From: Phycisphaeraceae bacterium
GTDB lineage: Bacteria; Planctomycetota; Phycisphaerae; Phycisphaerales; Phycisphaeraceae
Assembly: GCA_029260715.1 (NCBI GenBank)
Contig: JAJDCS010000031.1
Coordinates: 29,043 to 93,042 of the forward strand
Length of the DNA: 64,000 bases
Direction of reading: 5' to 3'
Part shown: positions 33,442 through 42,539 of the stretch, piece by piece
Layout of the letters: every line of letters starts with the position of its first letter
Position numbering within the stretch: position 1 is the stretch's first letter
The notes under the pieces: generated by a model
Database searches by the model: none
What the model was told of the DNA's origin: nothing
Seen by the model: the letters and a program-made list of their open reading frames with translations, nothing else
Made by a program: the position numbers and the translations under genes

Positions 33442-34395
33442 TCAGAGGTCAACCAGCCGATACCCTCCGCGCTTGCTGTACCCCTCAACCCGGCACATCG
33501 ACGCCACACGTCGACCCTCGGGGCAGCGTTCCAGGTGCACTACCAGGTCGAGCGCGGCGGCGATGGATTGGTGGGGGATGTTGGCCGAGACCTGTCCGAC
33601 CAGGTCTTCGATCCTACTCAGGGCGTGGCGGGCGCTGTTGGCGTGCACCGTGCTGACCGACCCGGTGTGCCCCGTGTTGAGGGCTTGGATCAGGTCCAGG
33701 GCTTCACCACCGCGGACCTCCCCGATCACAATACGGTCGGGACGCAGCCGGAGGGACTCGCGGACCAGCTGGGTCAGCGTGACCTCGGGGTTGTCTTTCT
33801 TGGTCAACATCCTCACCTGGTTCTGAGAGGAACACTGCAGCTCCCGCGTATCCTCCAGGATGATGACGCGGTCCTTGACGAAAGCCGGTTCGGCCAAGAC
33901 CGCGTTGGCCAGCGTTGTCTTACCGGTGCCGGTTCCCCCGGAAATGATAAGTGTCCGCTTGGCCGCGACGGCGGCACGGATTACCTCGCACTGCTCCAAC
34001 ATCATCGACCCCTTGCTCACGTAATCGTCCAGGTCGAAGACCACGGGGGGCGGCTTGCGGACCGAAAAGCACGCCGCCGTCACGATGGGAGGCAACTCGC
34101 CCTGGAAACGTTCTCCAGTTCCCGGTAGTGTTCCAGACAGCGAGGGCCTGCCGTCGTCGGCGGTTTCTCCCATGTGATGGGCCACCAGCCTGATGACCGC
34201 CTCGGTATCCTCCGGTTTGATCAACCCTGCTTGGGTCATGCCCTCGCCGACACGGTCGACCCAGACGCTCCCGTCCGGGTTCGCGAACACCTCAAGCACC
34301 GTCGGGTCGTCCAGGGCGTCAAGTACCGTCGGCCCCAGCACACGGCGCAGCGCCGAGAGCTGCCGTGATTGTGTGGGTGTGTCAATCGTCTTCAT
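33442..34395 (-). CDS. trbB: Conjugal transfer ATPase TrbB (VirB11 family)
   Basis: A 317-aa hexameric traffic ATPase. Walker A (ISGGTGTGKTTLANAV), the Asp box (VIILEDTRELQC) and Walker B/His box (RPDRIVIGEVRGGEALDLI, TGHTGSVSTVHANSA) are intact. It energises substrate and pilin transport through the channel. Its start overlaps the end of the ribbon-helix-helix gene by 14 nt. Confidence 0.95.
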   Translation of the reverse strand: MKTIDTPTQSRQLSALRRVLGPTVLDALDDPTVLEVFANPDGSVWVDRVGEGMTQAGLIKPEDTEAVIRLVAHHMGETADDGRPSLSGTLPGTGERFQGELPPIVTAACFSVRKPPPVVFDLDDYVSKGSMMLEQCEVIRAAVAAKRTLIISGGTGTGKTTLANAVLAEPAFVKDRVIILEDTRELQCSSQNQVRMLTKKDNPEVTLTQLVRESLRLRPDRIVIGEVRGGEALDLIQALNTGHTGSVSTVHANSARHALSRIEDLVGQVSANIPHQSIAAALDLVVHLERCPEGRRVASMCRVEGYSKRGGYRLVDL

Positions 34396-34858
34396 TGAAT
34401 TTCACCTCGCTGTTTGATTCACCTGGCGGCAACCGGATGGGCTCTTCCAGGACGGACCGACCCGTTTCGAGCGACTCCTGAACCACGCCCAGGAATCGGC
34501 CGTAGCGCCGCCTGCCCACCGCGGCGGCTTTGGCGCGTTTCGATACCGCCAGCTCAGGCGTCTGGTTCAGGAAAGTCCGCACAAAGAGCCCGAGCATCTC
34601 TTGGACCAGCCGCAACGCCTCGCGTTGGTCCTGGTCCCGCTGCGTGAGCTGGTCGCGCATGGCTTCGATGATCTCTTGGATGTCGCCGCTTCCTTGGCTC
34701 GGCGGTGGTGTCATCAGCGCCGCCTTCACGGCGTCGTTGACCACCATCGACATGCTCTTGTTGCTGCGAGCCGCGTACGCCTGCAGCGCCTCCAGCACCG
34801 TGTCCTCCAGGTAGGCGGAGACCTTGTTTGTGCCTCGTCTTGACGAACGTTCGTTCAT
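34382..34858 (-). CDS. Ribbon-helix-helix mobilisation accessory protein
   Basis: A 158-aa protein with an N-terminal CopG/Arc-like ribbon-helix-helix (TNKVSAYLEDTVLEALQAYA, NKSMSMVVNDAVKAAL) and a long helical C-terminal part. It overlaps traG (ATGA) and trbB. RHH proteins beside relaxase and coupling protein genes usually bind oriT or regulate transfer genes; that role is inferred from position. Confidence 0.75.
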   Translation of the reverse strand: MNERSSRRGTNKVSAYLEDTVLEALQAYAARSNKSMSMVVNDAVKAALMTPPPSQGSGDIQEIIEAMRDQLTQRDQDQREALRLVQEMLGLFVRTFLNQTPELAVSKRAKAAAVGRRRYGRFLGVVQESLETGRSVLEEPIRLPPGESNSEVKFNEDD

Positions 34859-36702
34859 ACGAAGTACCGATCCTCAAGCCCCCCGTCCTCTAAATCCTCA
34901 TCCAGGCCGTCGAGCACGAGCTCCGGGTCAGCCGTTTCCGGTGCTGTCTCTTCGCTGCCGGTGTCGAGTGGCAGGGGCGGGCCCTTGGCCCGCTCGCCCA
35001 GCCACGGGTTCTCGACCGTTGCGCGTGGGACGTCCACGTGCTGGCTCTGGTCTGGAACCTTGAGCAGGCGTTGCTTGAACAGCCTTTCCTCGAAGTACCT
35101 CACCTTCTGCGTCCTGAACGGCTTGAACCCCGTGGCGAATACCAATTGCTCGTCTGCCGGCAGCTGTCGGACATCGCCGGGCTGTAGCAGGGGACGCACG
35201 TGCTCGTTCAGGTTCATCGTCCGCCGCTGCCGGTCCGTGAGGTTCTGCGACTGCGAATAGCCTTCGCGGAATTCGACCGCGGTGCCCGTCATCTGGCTGA
35301 CGCGGCTCTGTGTCGCCGTGTCGTTGGACGCGAACGCCACCGTCAACGCGCAGTTGTCCACGAGGCTCTGGTGCCCGCCGTAGTTCTGCATCAAGTCGTT
35401 GAACGATTGCACAACCAGCACCGCACGCAGCCCGTAGCTGCCCATCTGCCGCAGGTTCCTCTCGAAGAACGGCAGCCGCCCGTGACTGGAGAACTCTTCC
35501 ATCACCATCAATAGATCATGACGCTTGGGCCGGCCCAGCGTGTCACGACGCTCGTGCTCCATCAGCGTCCGCGCGACCTGGTTGAACATCATCCGGGTCA
35601 GGGGTTTCAGCCGGTCCGCGTCCGAGGGCGGGGCCTGGATGTACAGGTTCATAGGGGCGTCGCTGCACATCAGGTCGCCCAGCGCTATGTCGCTTCGACC
35701 GATGTTGTCGCGGACAACCGGGTCCGCGAACAGCGTCAGGTAGGACTCGGCGGTGGCGACCACGCTGGTGCGGAACCGGTCGGCCGCCGCCGTCAGGCTC
35801 CTGGCGACCAGCATCACCTCTGGGTGCACCTGCGGCTCGCCGGTCTGCGGGCACAGCCGGTGCGGCGTGGTCATCATCTGCTCGCAGGTGGTGTCGAAGT
35901 CCAGCAGCAGGTCACGCACGGTGCCCAGGTGCTTCTGGTCGTCTTGGGCCGTGTAGAGCACGTGCAGGATCAGGGCCGTGATTAGCTGCGCTGCCGAGAC
36001 ATCCCAGATATCGAACTGGTTCTTTTCGCCGGAGGGGTCGGCCAGAACATGCGCGATGTTTTGGGCATCTCGGATTTCGCATCCACGCCGGACTTCTAAC
36101 ATCGGGTTGTACTTGACGCTGTCACTGCGGCTCGGATTGAAGAACGCGCAATGGCTAAACGTCGACCGGAAACCCGCCGTCAGTCGCCACAGCTCGCCCT
36201 TGGGATCGAAGACGACCACACTTTCTGGCCAGCTCAGCAGCGATGGAACGATGACGCCGACCGTCTTGCCCGACCGCGTACCACCCACCACCAGGACGTG
36301 TCCCTGCCGCAGGTCAAACCGCAGGAGCCGGCGCCCAACCTTGCCGACGACGACACCGGCCCTGGTCAAGAGCCCGGCCCGCTTCAGGTCGCCCAGGCTT
36401 CCCCAGCAATCCTTGCCGATCTCCTTGAGCCGCGGCCGGCGCATCATGCCCACCACCCACGCGGCGAAAAGCAGCTCACCCAGTGGCACCAACAGCGCCT
36501 GCTCAAAGACACGGGGGTGACCAGCGCCCCAACGCCGGTACCAAACTGCCACGCTCCACGGCCAATAAACCCTGACCTTGTCATGGAAGACCAGTGGCCG
36601 CCCCAACTCGTCGCTGTAGCCCAGCCGGTACGCGACAAGCTGTGTGGCCCCCACGAAGCTGGTCACGACGAACACGAGAGCAAAGCCGACCCTTTTAATC
36701 AC
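34855..36702 (-). CDS. traG: Type IV coupling protein TraG/VirD4
   Basis: About 615 aa. Two N-terminal membrane helices (VGFALVFVVTSFVGATQLVA; LLVPLGELLFAAWVVGMM), then the coupling ATPase with Walker A (VVGGTRSGKTVGVIVPS), VVFDPKGELW and Walker B (HDLLMVMEEFSSHGRL). It links the relaxase-DNA complex to the channel. The GTG at 36702 follows a GGAGGGAG site and overlaps the relaxase stop by 8 nt. Confidence 0.95.
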   Translation of the reverse strand: MIKRVGFALVFVVTSFVGATQLVAYRLGYSDELGRPLVFHDKVRVYWPWSVAVWYRRWGAGHPRVFEQALLVPLGELLFAAWVVGMMRRPRLKEIGKDCWGSLGDLKRAGLLTRAGVVVGKVGRRLLRFDLRQGHVLVVGGTRSGKTVGVIVPSLLSWPESVVVFDPKGELWRLTAGFRSTFSHCAFFNPSRSDSVKYNPMLEVRRGCEIRDAQNIAHVLADPSGEKNQFDIWDVSAAQLITALILHVLYTAQDDQKHLGTVRDLLLDFDTTCEQMMTTPHRLCPQTGEPQVHPEVMLVARSLTAAADRFRTSVVATAESYLTLFADPVVRDNIGRSDIALGDLMCSDAPMNLYIQAPPSDADRLKPLTRMMFNQVARTLMEHERRDTLGRPKRHDLLMVMEEFSSHGRLPFFERNLRQMGSYGLRAVLVVQSFNDLMQNYGGHQSLVDNCALTVAFASNDTATQSRVSQMTGTAVEFREGYSQSQNLTDRQRRTMNLNEHVRPLLQPGDVRQLPADEQLVFATGFKPFRTQKVRYFEERLFKQRLLKVPDQSQHVDVPRATVENPWLGERAKGPPLPLDTGSEETAPETADPELVLDGLDEDLEDGGLEDRYFV

Positions 36703-39040
36703 CGCGCTCCCTCCCTGCGGACCGCTTCGGGTCACCGACGGCGATGGGACGGATGCCCGCTGTCTTGAGGATTCCCCGTACATCGGTTTGTGAGACCTTG
36801 GTTGCTACGGGCCTAGCTGCTGACCGAGCCATCTGTCGCTTGGCCTGGGCATCGGTCAGTTCGAGCAATGCTTGGTCCCAACGCTCACGTGTGAACGAAG
36901 GCTTCTTGCGTTTCAATGCTTCGTACGGATCGCCCCTGTAGCCGACACTCGCCAGACGTTTCTTCACCTCCGCCACCAATCGAGCATCCGCGGAGAGTTC
37001 CAGGGGTTCGTGACCACTACGCTGCGTCGCTTGACCGGGTCCTGACGACGCGCGTCGAGAACGTCCGTAGAGCTGCTGCTTGACCTGCCGGCTGCCACGG
37101 TCCTCGTCCACGCCTCGGACGCGGTCCCACTTACCGTGGGCGACAATCCAGTGGAACAGCGCCGGTGGGTTCTTACTCTTAGTTCGGTAGACGTATTGGG
37201 CAGCGGCGAAGAACTTCAAACGATCCGGTTCACCACTGCCGACCAAGCCGCGATCAACCGCATCCTTATATAGATGCATCAGCTGCTTGGGGTCTTTCAG
37301 GTCCTGAGTGTTCACACGGAACCCAGCGGCCCTGGCCCGCCTCTGCTTCTCCAACCGCTTCGAACCGTCTTCCCCCAGTGATACCGTCACGGTTCGGCCG
37401 TCTCGGATCACGGACGCGCCGCGTAGCGGGACCAGCACCGCCTCCGAGGCCGTCTGGACCACCAAGTGCCGGCCCATGTGCAGCGACAACGAGCCGCGAG
37501 AGCGGCCGGTGATGTGGGTTTTCTCGCTTGCTGACACCCACCGTACCGGGCAACCCAGCTTCTCGGCGACGGTCGCCGATGACGCCCTGAGTTCCTGGTC
37601 CATCAGCTTCATGACCGTGCCCGGTTTCCACCGGAACTTTCCGGCTTCCTCCGTGCCGTAGCCCCGCTCCACCAGCCACGCACTGCGCATCGCAGCCGCT
37701 TTTTGCACCGGCGCGTAGGCATCGACCGGTGATTCCTTGCCGGAGCGCTGCCGGTAGACCTGCCGGTCCAGCCAGGTGTACGCGTCGGCCTTGACCTGCT
37801 GCTGCAAGGGGTGATCGCTCAACGGCCGTACACGCGTGCCGCCGCGCGAGCTCGGCTCCACGGCCACGAGGCTGCCGCTGCCGACGTGTTTCAATGATGC
37901 GGTCGGTCGCACCGGTACGTAGTGCTGCCGCCCGTCCGCGTCTTTGACCAGCAGGAACTCCAGGTCGCGCAGCTGCTCCTCGTGACCGCCGCGGTCCACC
38001 ACGCGCCCCACCAGAGCCTGAGCCGGCAAGTCTCGCGGACCGTAGACCGTGAGACGTTTTGGATCCAACCCTCGGGTTGCGCCCCGGTCGGCGTGCAGGT
38101 TCTTGATAATGTCGTTGGCCCGGCCCATCACCTTCAATGACGTGCTTAGGTCCTGCGATAGCCGCCACCGGTCGCCGCCAACGTGTTCCGCAAGCCCCAA
38201 GGACTTCAGATACGCCAACCGTTGCTCGACCAGCGCACCGTTGGTCAGGGGGCCAGCGGCCCGTGCCGCCTCTTGCACATGGACCAGACGTTTGGGACCC
38301 GCGACGCGTTCGAGCACCCAGTCCAGTTTCGTCATCCGCGACGCCACCGCGTCCCGCGCCAGCGCTTGGCGAATCTCCCGCTCGGACCGTCGCCCCAGCA
38401 ACCGCGTCGCCAGCTCGGACGCGCGGTCGCGTATGCCGTGAGCGATGTAGTCCCGCGGGATGACCAGGTCGGCGCCATCGTCTCTGCGGCCCCGAACCAG
38501 GACGTGCGTGTGGTGGTGTTCGGTGTTGCGGTGGTTGACAGCGAGCCACTGCAACTTAGTGTCCAGGTCCTTCTCCACGGTCGACATCAGACGGCGCGTG
38601 TAAGCGTTCAGATCGGGGATCTTGTTCCCGCCTTCTGGGCTCAGGATGATTCTGAAATGGTGGCGGTCGTCCACCCAGCCCTTGACCTCTTGTTGCAGGT
38701 CGAGGTTGTCGCGGTCGGCCGAATAGGCCTGCGTCTTCTCACCCTCCAACGATGCGTTGTCTCGTGTCAGGTAAGCGGCGTGGCGGGCCAACAGCCGCTT
38801 TGCGCCCTTGCCGTGGCGGGCCACGTACACCTTGACGGTGACGCGCTGAGAGCGCTCGCTCACACCGAACGTGCCGGTCCGGCGGCCGGGGCTGCAGCGG
38901 GTCAGCCGCTTGACGCGCGCCCTGACACGACGCACACGCGCACCGGTCCGCTCCTCGGCCGCCCGACCACCCAGACGAACCACCAAACCGGCGCCATCGC
39001 GCTCAGCCGCCAGATCAACCTTCATGCCGCGTCGTGCCAT
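36695..39040 (-). CDS. VirD2/TraI-type relaxase with DUF3363-like middle and shared C-terminal domain
   Basis: About 781 aa from the ATG at 39040. The relaxase N-terminus contains RHAAYLTRD (candidate catalytic Tyr) and the three-His metal site HRNTEHHHTHVLVRG, typical of relaxases that nick oriT. The middle resembles the DUF3363 part of VirD2-like relaxases. A later domain coded by about 37075-37305 matches the C-terminus of the initiator-like protein at 21309. The C-terminus ends in a Lys/Arg-rich region. It is the first gene of the transfer operon and overlaps traG. Confidence 0.93.
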   Translation of the reverse strand: MARRGMKVDLAAERDGAGLVVRLGGRAAEERTGARVRRVRARVKRLTRCSPGRRTGTFGVSERSQRVTVKVYVARHGKGAKRLLARHAAYLTRDNASLEGEKTQAYSADRDNLDLQQEVKGWVDDRHHFRIILSPEGGNKIPDLNAYTRRLMSTVEKDLDTKLQWLAVNHRNTEHHHTHVLVRGRRDDGADLVIPRDYIAHGIRDRASELATRLLGRRSEREIRQALARDAVASRMTKLDWVLERVAGPKRLVHVQEAARAAGPLTNGALVEQRLAYLKSLGLAEHVGGDRWRLSQDLSTSLKVMGRANDIIKNLHADRGATRGLDPKRLTVYGPRDLPAQALVGRVVDRGGHEEQLRDLEFLLVKDADGRQHYVPVRPTASLKHVGSGSLVAVEPSSRGGTRVRPLSDHPLQQQVKADAYTWLDRQVYRQRSGKESPVDAYAPVQKAAAMRSAWLVERGYGTEEAGKFRWKPGTVMKLMDQELRASSATVAEKLGCPVRWVSASEKTHITGRSRGSLSLHMGRHLVVQTASEAVLVPLRGASVIRDGRTVTVSLGEDGSKRLEKQRRARAAGFRVNTQDLKDPKQLMHLYKDAVDRGLVGSGEPDRLKFFAAAQYVYRTKSKNPPALFHWIVAHGKWDRVRGVDEDRGSRQVKQQLYGRSRRASSGPGQATQRSGHEPLELSADARLVAEVKKRLASVGYRGDPYEALKRKKPSFTRERWDQALLELTDAQAKRQMARSAARPVATKVSQTDVRGILKTAGIRPIAVGDPKRSAGRERGD

Positions 39041-39302
39041 GTGCGTTGTACCAAACCCCACTAGTAAAGACGCTTCGAATCGGCGTAACGCACATAAAAA
39101 TGGCACGACGTGCGCTAAGCCCAACACCCATAACCGTCTAGCAACCGCACACGGTTAGTCTTTTATCTCGCCTTCCCCGGGGGGCGGCGTTTATGAGGTC
39201 ATTACTCAGGTATGCAGGTGGTCAGAAGACAGCGGTGATGTGGATGGCTGACGGTTTGGCAACAACCGGGGGTGCACGAATCAACCGGTACACCGACAGG
39301 GT
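39041..39302. other. Gap upstream of the relaxase, candidate oriT region
   Basis: A 262-bp gap between the relaxase start and the end of traF. A GC-rich block with inverted character (CGCCTTCCCCGGGGGGCGGCG near 39170-39190) is present. oriT commonly lies next to the relaxase gene, but I could not identify a nic sequence, so this is a candidate only. Confidence 0.3.
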
Positions 39303-39845
39303 CTAATCCGAATCGTCGGGTGAAACCCACAACGGCGCATAGACGCCTCGAACAAACCGGTCATCAATGGGGCCGTAGACCCGCGAGTCGAAGCTGCGTT
39401 CCACTTGCACCGCCAACACGAACAGCTCACCGTCTTCCAGGACCCTGCACCCGCTCCACGACGGTACGGGGTTGCCGCCCGCGTCTGTCATGACCAATGG
39501 TGCAGCTTGGTTACCGTTGATGAAAAGCCACCCGTCACGCGTACACACATGATCGCCACCGGTAGCGGCAACGGGTTTCAGGATGGTCCAGTTCGGACTC
39601 ACCTGCCCAAGCCGGTGCTTGACGAACCGGCGCGCCGTGCCGGCCGGGATGGCAAACAGCACCACGTCACCCACCCGTGCCCGACCAACACCCCGACGCC
39701 TGTAATAAAGCCCCAGCGGGATGCTGGGGCTTGTGTTGACCACGAAGAAAGGGCGTTCGTGCGGGCCCTGAAGCAGCAGGGCGATGACAGTCACCGCCAA
39801 CACCGCTGCGTAGTAACGGCGATAATGCTTACACCGTGCACGCAT
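39303..39845 (-). CDS. traF: Conjugal transfer peptidase TraF (S26 family)
   Basis: About 180 aa. One N-terminal helix (YAAVLAVTVIALLLQG), the S26 serine region (NTSPSIPLGLYYRR), and the lysine region (ILKPVAATGGDHVC) with a Cys-containing insert, ending in VRGVYAPLW. TraF processes and cyclises the TrbC pilin in RP4-like systems, which fits the pilin genes in the same element. The ATG at 39845 precedes the membrane helix; the frame is open further up. A perfect 10-bp inverted repeat lies inside the gene at 39708-39732. Confidence 0.87.
   Translation of the reverse strand: MRARCKHYRRYYAAVLAVTVIALLLQGPHERPFFVVNTSPSIPLGLYYRRRGVGRARVGDVVLFAIPAGTARRFVKHRLGQVSPNWTILKPVAATGGDHVCTRDGWLFINGNQAAPLVMTDAGGNPVPSWSGCRVLEDGELFVLAVQVERSFDSRVYGPIDDRFVRGVYAPLWVSPDDSD
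39708..39732. repeat. Perfect 10-bp inverted repeat inside traF
   Basis: AAGCCCCAGC and its exact complement GCTGGGGCTT are separated by 5 nt. On either strand this resembles a terminator stem, but it lies in the coding region next to the catalytic Ser. It could reduce read-through into distal genes or be chance in GC-rich DNA. Confidence 0.4.
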
Positions 39846-39980
39846 CGGACCCTTGGTGCTCCTGGCCGCACGAACGCCCGAGACCAAACACCGGCCACTT
39901 GTCTCCACGAGGACGCCGGTGGCCGGCTTTCGGCGTCCCACTTCATAGACGAACGGACACGGGTATCCATTGCACAGCTT

Positions 39981-40544
39981 TCAGTTCAACTGCGAAGCGA
40001 TGTAGTTGCGTATGCGTACCAAGGCTCGGTTCAGGTGTGTCCGGAGCAGGCCAACGCTAATACCGAGCAGCTCGGCCGCCTCTCGGTGGGGCATTCCCTT
40101 GAGGTGGACCGCTTCGAAAGCATTGCGGTGTGCCGGTGACATGGGCGCCTCATCGACCCATTGCCGGACCTTCCTGTACCGCTCTTTGACTTCAGCCCGC
40201 TCATCAAGCGTGACCAACGCATCCAGCGGCATCACCGCGTTGTCGTCCACCCTCTGGTCTAGTGTTTCACCATCAACGGGGACGCCGGAAATTGCCCGCC
40301 TTTTGGCAGCGCGTGACCGTCTCAGCTGATCAATCGCTTTGTGACGCACGATGGTCTTGCACCAGCATCTGAACGACGCGTCTGATTTGCCTTTGAAGGT
40401 GTGCAGCTTCGTCTGCATGATCAGATATGATTCTTGAAAGACATCGTTGCACGCGCTGGCATCATCAACGTAGCGATGAATGATCGCAAATAGGTAACCG
40501 GTTTCAGAACGCAAATATTCTGTCAAACGATCTTCTAGTGACAT
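39981..40544 (-). CDS. ECF-like RNA polymerase sigma factor
   Basis: A 187-aa sigma-70-family protein. Region 2: DVFQESYLIMQTKL and FRCWCKTIVRHKAIDQLRRS; region 4: GMPHREAAELLGISVGLLRT. The ATG at 40544 follows a weak site. It lies between traF and a terminator-like hairpin. It resembles the ECF sigma factors expanded in planctomycetes, and it is a candidate dedicated regulator for the transfer genes. No anti-sigma gene is adjacent. Confidence 0.85.
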   Translation of the reverse strand: MSLEDRLTEYLRSETGYLFAIIHRYVDDASACNDVFQESYLIMQTKLHTFKGKSDASFRCWCKTIVRHKAIDQLRRSRAAKRRAISGVPVDGETLDQRVDDNAVMPLDALVTLDERAEVKERYRKVRQWVDEAPMSPAHRNAFEAVHLKGMPHREAAELLGISVGLLRTHLNRALVRIRNYIASQLN

Positions 40545-41015
40545 CGTTGTATTCCTTATGTGCAGTGCTGTAGGCGCACCGATAGCGGTGCCCGCACGGT
40601 GCGGGTTTTGATAAATCAGAAAACGCTTAACGATGGGGTTGTCGTGTCGGCCAGGCCCGGGCTTTCGGGAGATTCACACCCCGACCCGGTCCAGCACCAA
40701 CGCCGGTTGTACAATTCGGCTGTTACGGAGCCGTGTCCCGCGTGCCAAAGCAACGGACACGGCCAACAAGCCCCTGCCCGACCTGTCGGGTGGGGGTTTG
40801 TCTAAGGCGGCCTCGGGAGCTCGGCGTGTGAGCGTAAGTTCCAGCGCATAAAGCACCGTTCATCAAGGAATCGCGAGGGTCGACTGGGGCGACTGATTCA
40901 CCAAATGAACATTTGCGCCAGGGGCGTCTCGGTTTGCGCATTGAGGCGTGGTGGCAAGACTTTTTGTTATTTCAATGGTCGTGCGGCCAGAATTGGGCTC
41001 AGACGTGACAGGTTA
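40545..41015. other. Intergenic stretch with terminator-like hairpin
   Basis: A 471-bp gap between a sigma factor gene (leftward) and a sigma-TPR gene (leftward). It contains hairpin sequence at 40768-40800 and an inverted repeat near 40576-40610 (GCACCG...CGGTGC). No gene is supported. It should contain the promoter of the 39981-40544 sigma gene. Confidence 0.5.
40768..40800. terminator. Strong bidirectional terminator-like hairpin
   Basis: A two-part stem: AAGCCCC with GGGGGTTT at the base and CCCGAC/GTCGGG above, separated by 2 nt. A-rich and T-rich ends flank it on both sides, as in bidirectional rho-independent terminators. It lies downstream of the leftward sigma-TPR gene. Confidence 0.6.
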
Positions 41016-42539
41016 TCACTTGGAGGCGTTAAGCGATGCTCGCACGCGAGCTAGGACTCGTTGGCCGAACCGCGGCCTTGGTGGCGTGTATTCGATGTGG
41101 AGCGACCCACCAAACCGCGATGCCAGGTCGTGTTTCTCGTAGAGTTCCTCAAGTTCAAGGAACTCGTGGGCCAGGCCCCGCTCGTTAATCATCTTCCCGA
41201 CCTCGTCAACTCGAGGCCAGACAACGTCATTGGGCCGACCAAGCTGAAGATCGATACGCAAGGCGTGGAGCAGGTATTGTGCGTAACCGACGACGTGTTG
41301 CTTCCTGAGCGTGCCTTCCCGCAAAGACACCTCGCCGATCAGGTCCACCGCCTTGTCGTAGTACGCCGTGTTCTTGGAGGTCTCCCCGTACTCCGTGTAC
41401 ACCCGGGCAAGGCGGCTCTTGGTGTGGATGACGTCGGCCACCCGGCCGTGTGATTCATAAGTCTCGAGCGCCTGCCGCATGATGTCGATGGACCGACCGT
41501 ACCAGCCAACACCACGCAGACTTACGGCGTAGCTGTGAAGGAATAAGGGATCGTCCTGCCAAACCTCACTCGGAACTTCGCCCAATAGCTCCGAGTAATA
41601 CCCGGCCGCAAGGTCATATCTGAACGCGGCCGTGCTCCGGCGACCTCTCAGTACCAAGAGACGGTGATGCCATCGCTTCCCGTTTATACCCGTGCAACGA
41701 GCGACCTCCCGCTCCAAGAGACCAAGCCTCGCGTCGGCAATGCCCAGTTCCTGTTCAGCCAGTGCCAGCTGAACCCGACCTTCAAGCAACGTGCAAAGGT
41801 CAAGACCGTGCTCGCGACCGGGGACACGCTGAGCAGACCGATTCTCGTTTGAAAGTAGACCCGCGATGAGTAGGTCGGTCCCCATGGCCGCTAACTCAAG
41901 AATCCCCTGGCCGCGCCACCGGCCGAGTGTGGCGTTGATGGGTTTGACCAGGATGTCGAACCTATCGCTTGGTCGCGTCGTCCACCACCGCATCATTTCG
42001 AGTGGAAACTTGAACTTCAGGGCGACCGAGGCCGAGGCTTCCGGCACCTCGACGGTCGACGCCAGGTCCTTCTGTGCCGCGTCGGGGTTCTCGAAATACA
42101 GCCGCACAAACTTCCGCTCGCGTGGGTTCAGGAACACCGCGTTGTCGCCAATGATGTCAGACAACGCTTCTTCCAATAGCTCCTGTTGTTCGTCGTCAGA
42201 ACACGCCGATATCGGCGGTGGGGATGAGGCCTCGGTTGACGCAGCCTTTAGCCTCTCTTTCAGCCGCTGCTGCCGATACCACCCCCGCAAGAACAACGCC
42301 GTCTTGCTCGGCAACACCGTCTTGAGGAAGAAGTATTCCGGCGGGGACCGGTCCGGGTCCCACTTCTGGAGGAACTCGACGATGGCCTCCTGGATGACAT
42401 CCGGCCAATCATCCCGCCTCAATCCCCCGCGCGCCCCCAGGTAATTCTGGGCTTTCTGTTCCAGCAACCGCACGAGGACCGACTGTGCAACGGTGTCTCC
42501 GTTACGAGCCTTAGCCGTAAGGTCATATAGATCGGGCAT
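41016..42539 (-). CDS. Sigma-70-like region fused to a TPR-like C-terminal domain
   Basis: A 507-aa protein. The first 190 residues resemble a sigma factor: region 2-like GGLRRDDWPDVIQEAIVEFL and a region 4-like part beginning LNPRERKFVRLYF. The rest consists of helical repeats resembling TPRs (SIDIMRQALETYESHG, SRLARVYTEYGETSKNTA, YDKAVDLIG). Such fusions could sense a ligand or partner directly instead of using an anti-sigma factor. Both the sigma similarity and the TPR call are by eye; no RNA polymerase-binding residue has been verified. Confidence 0.6.
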   Translation of the reverse strand: MPDLYDLTAKARNGDTVAQSVLVRLLEQKAQNYLGARGGLRRDDWPDVIQEAIVEFLQKWDPDRSPPEYFFLKTVLPSKTALFLRGWYRQQRLKERLKAASTEASSPPPISACSDDEQQELLEEALSDIIGDNAVFLNPRERKFVRLYFENPDAAQKDLASTVEVPEASASVALKFKFPLEMMRWWTTRPSDRFDILVKPINATLGRWRGQGILELAAMGTDLLIAGLLSNENRSAQRVPGREHGLDLCTLLEGRVQLALAEQELGIADARLGLLEREVARCTGINGKRWHHRLLVLRGRRSTAAFRYDLAAGYYSELLGEVPSEVWQDDPLFLHSYAVSLRGVGWYGRSIDIMRQALETYESHGRVADVIHTKSRLARVYTEYGETSKNTAYYDKAVDLIGEVSLREGTLRKQHVVGYAQYLLHALRIDLQLGRPNDVVWPRVDEVGKMINERGLAHEFLELEELYEKHDLASRFGGSLHIEYTPPRPRFGQRVLARVRASLNASK

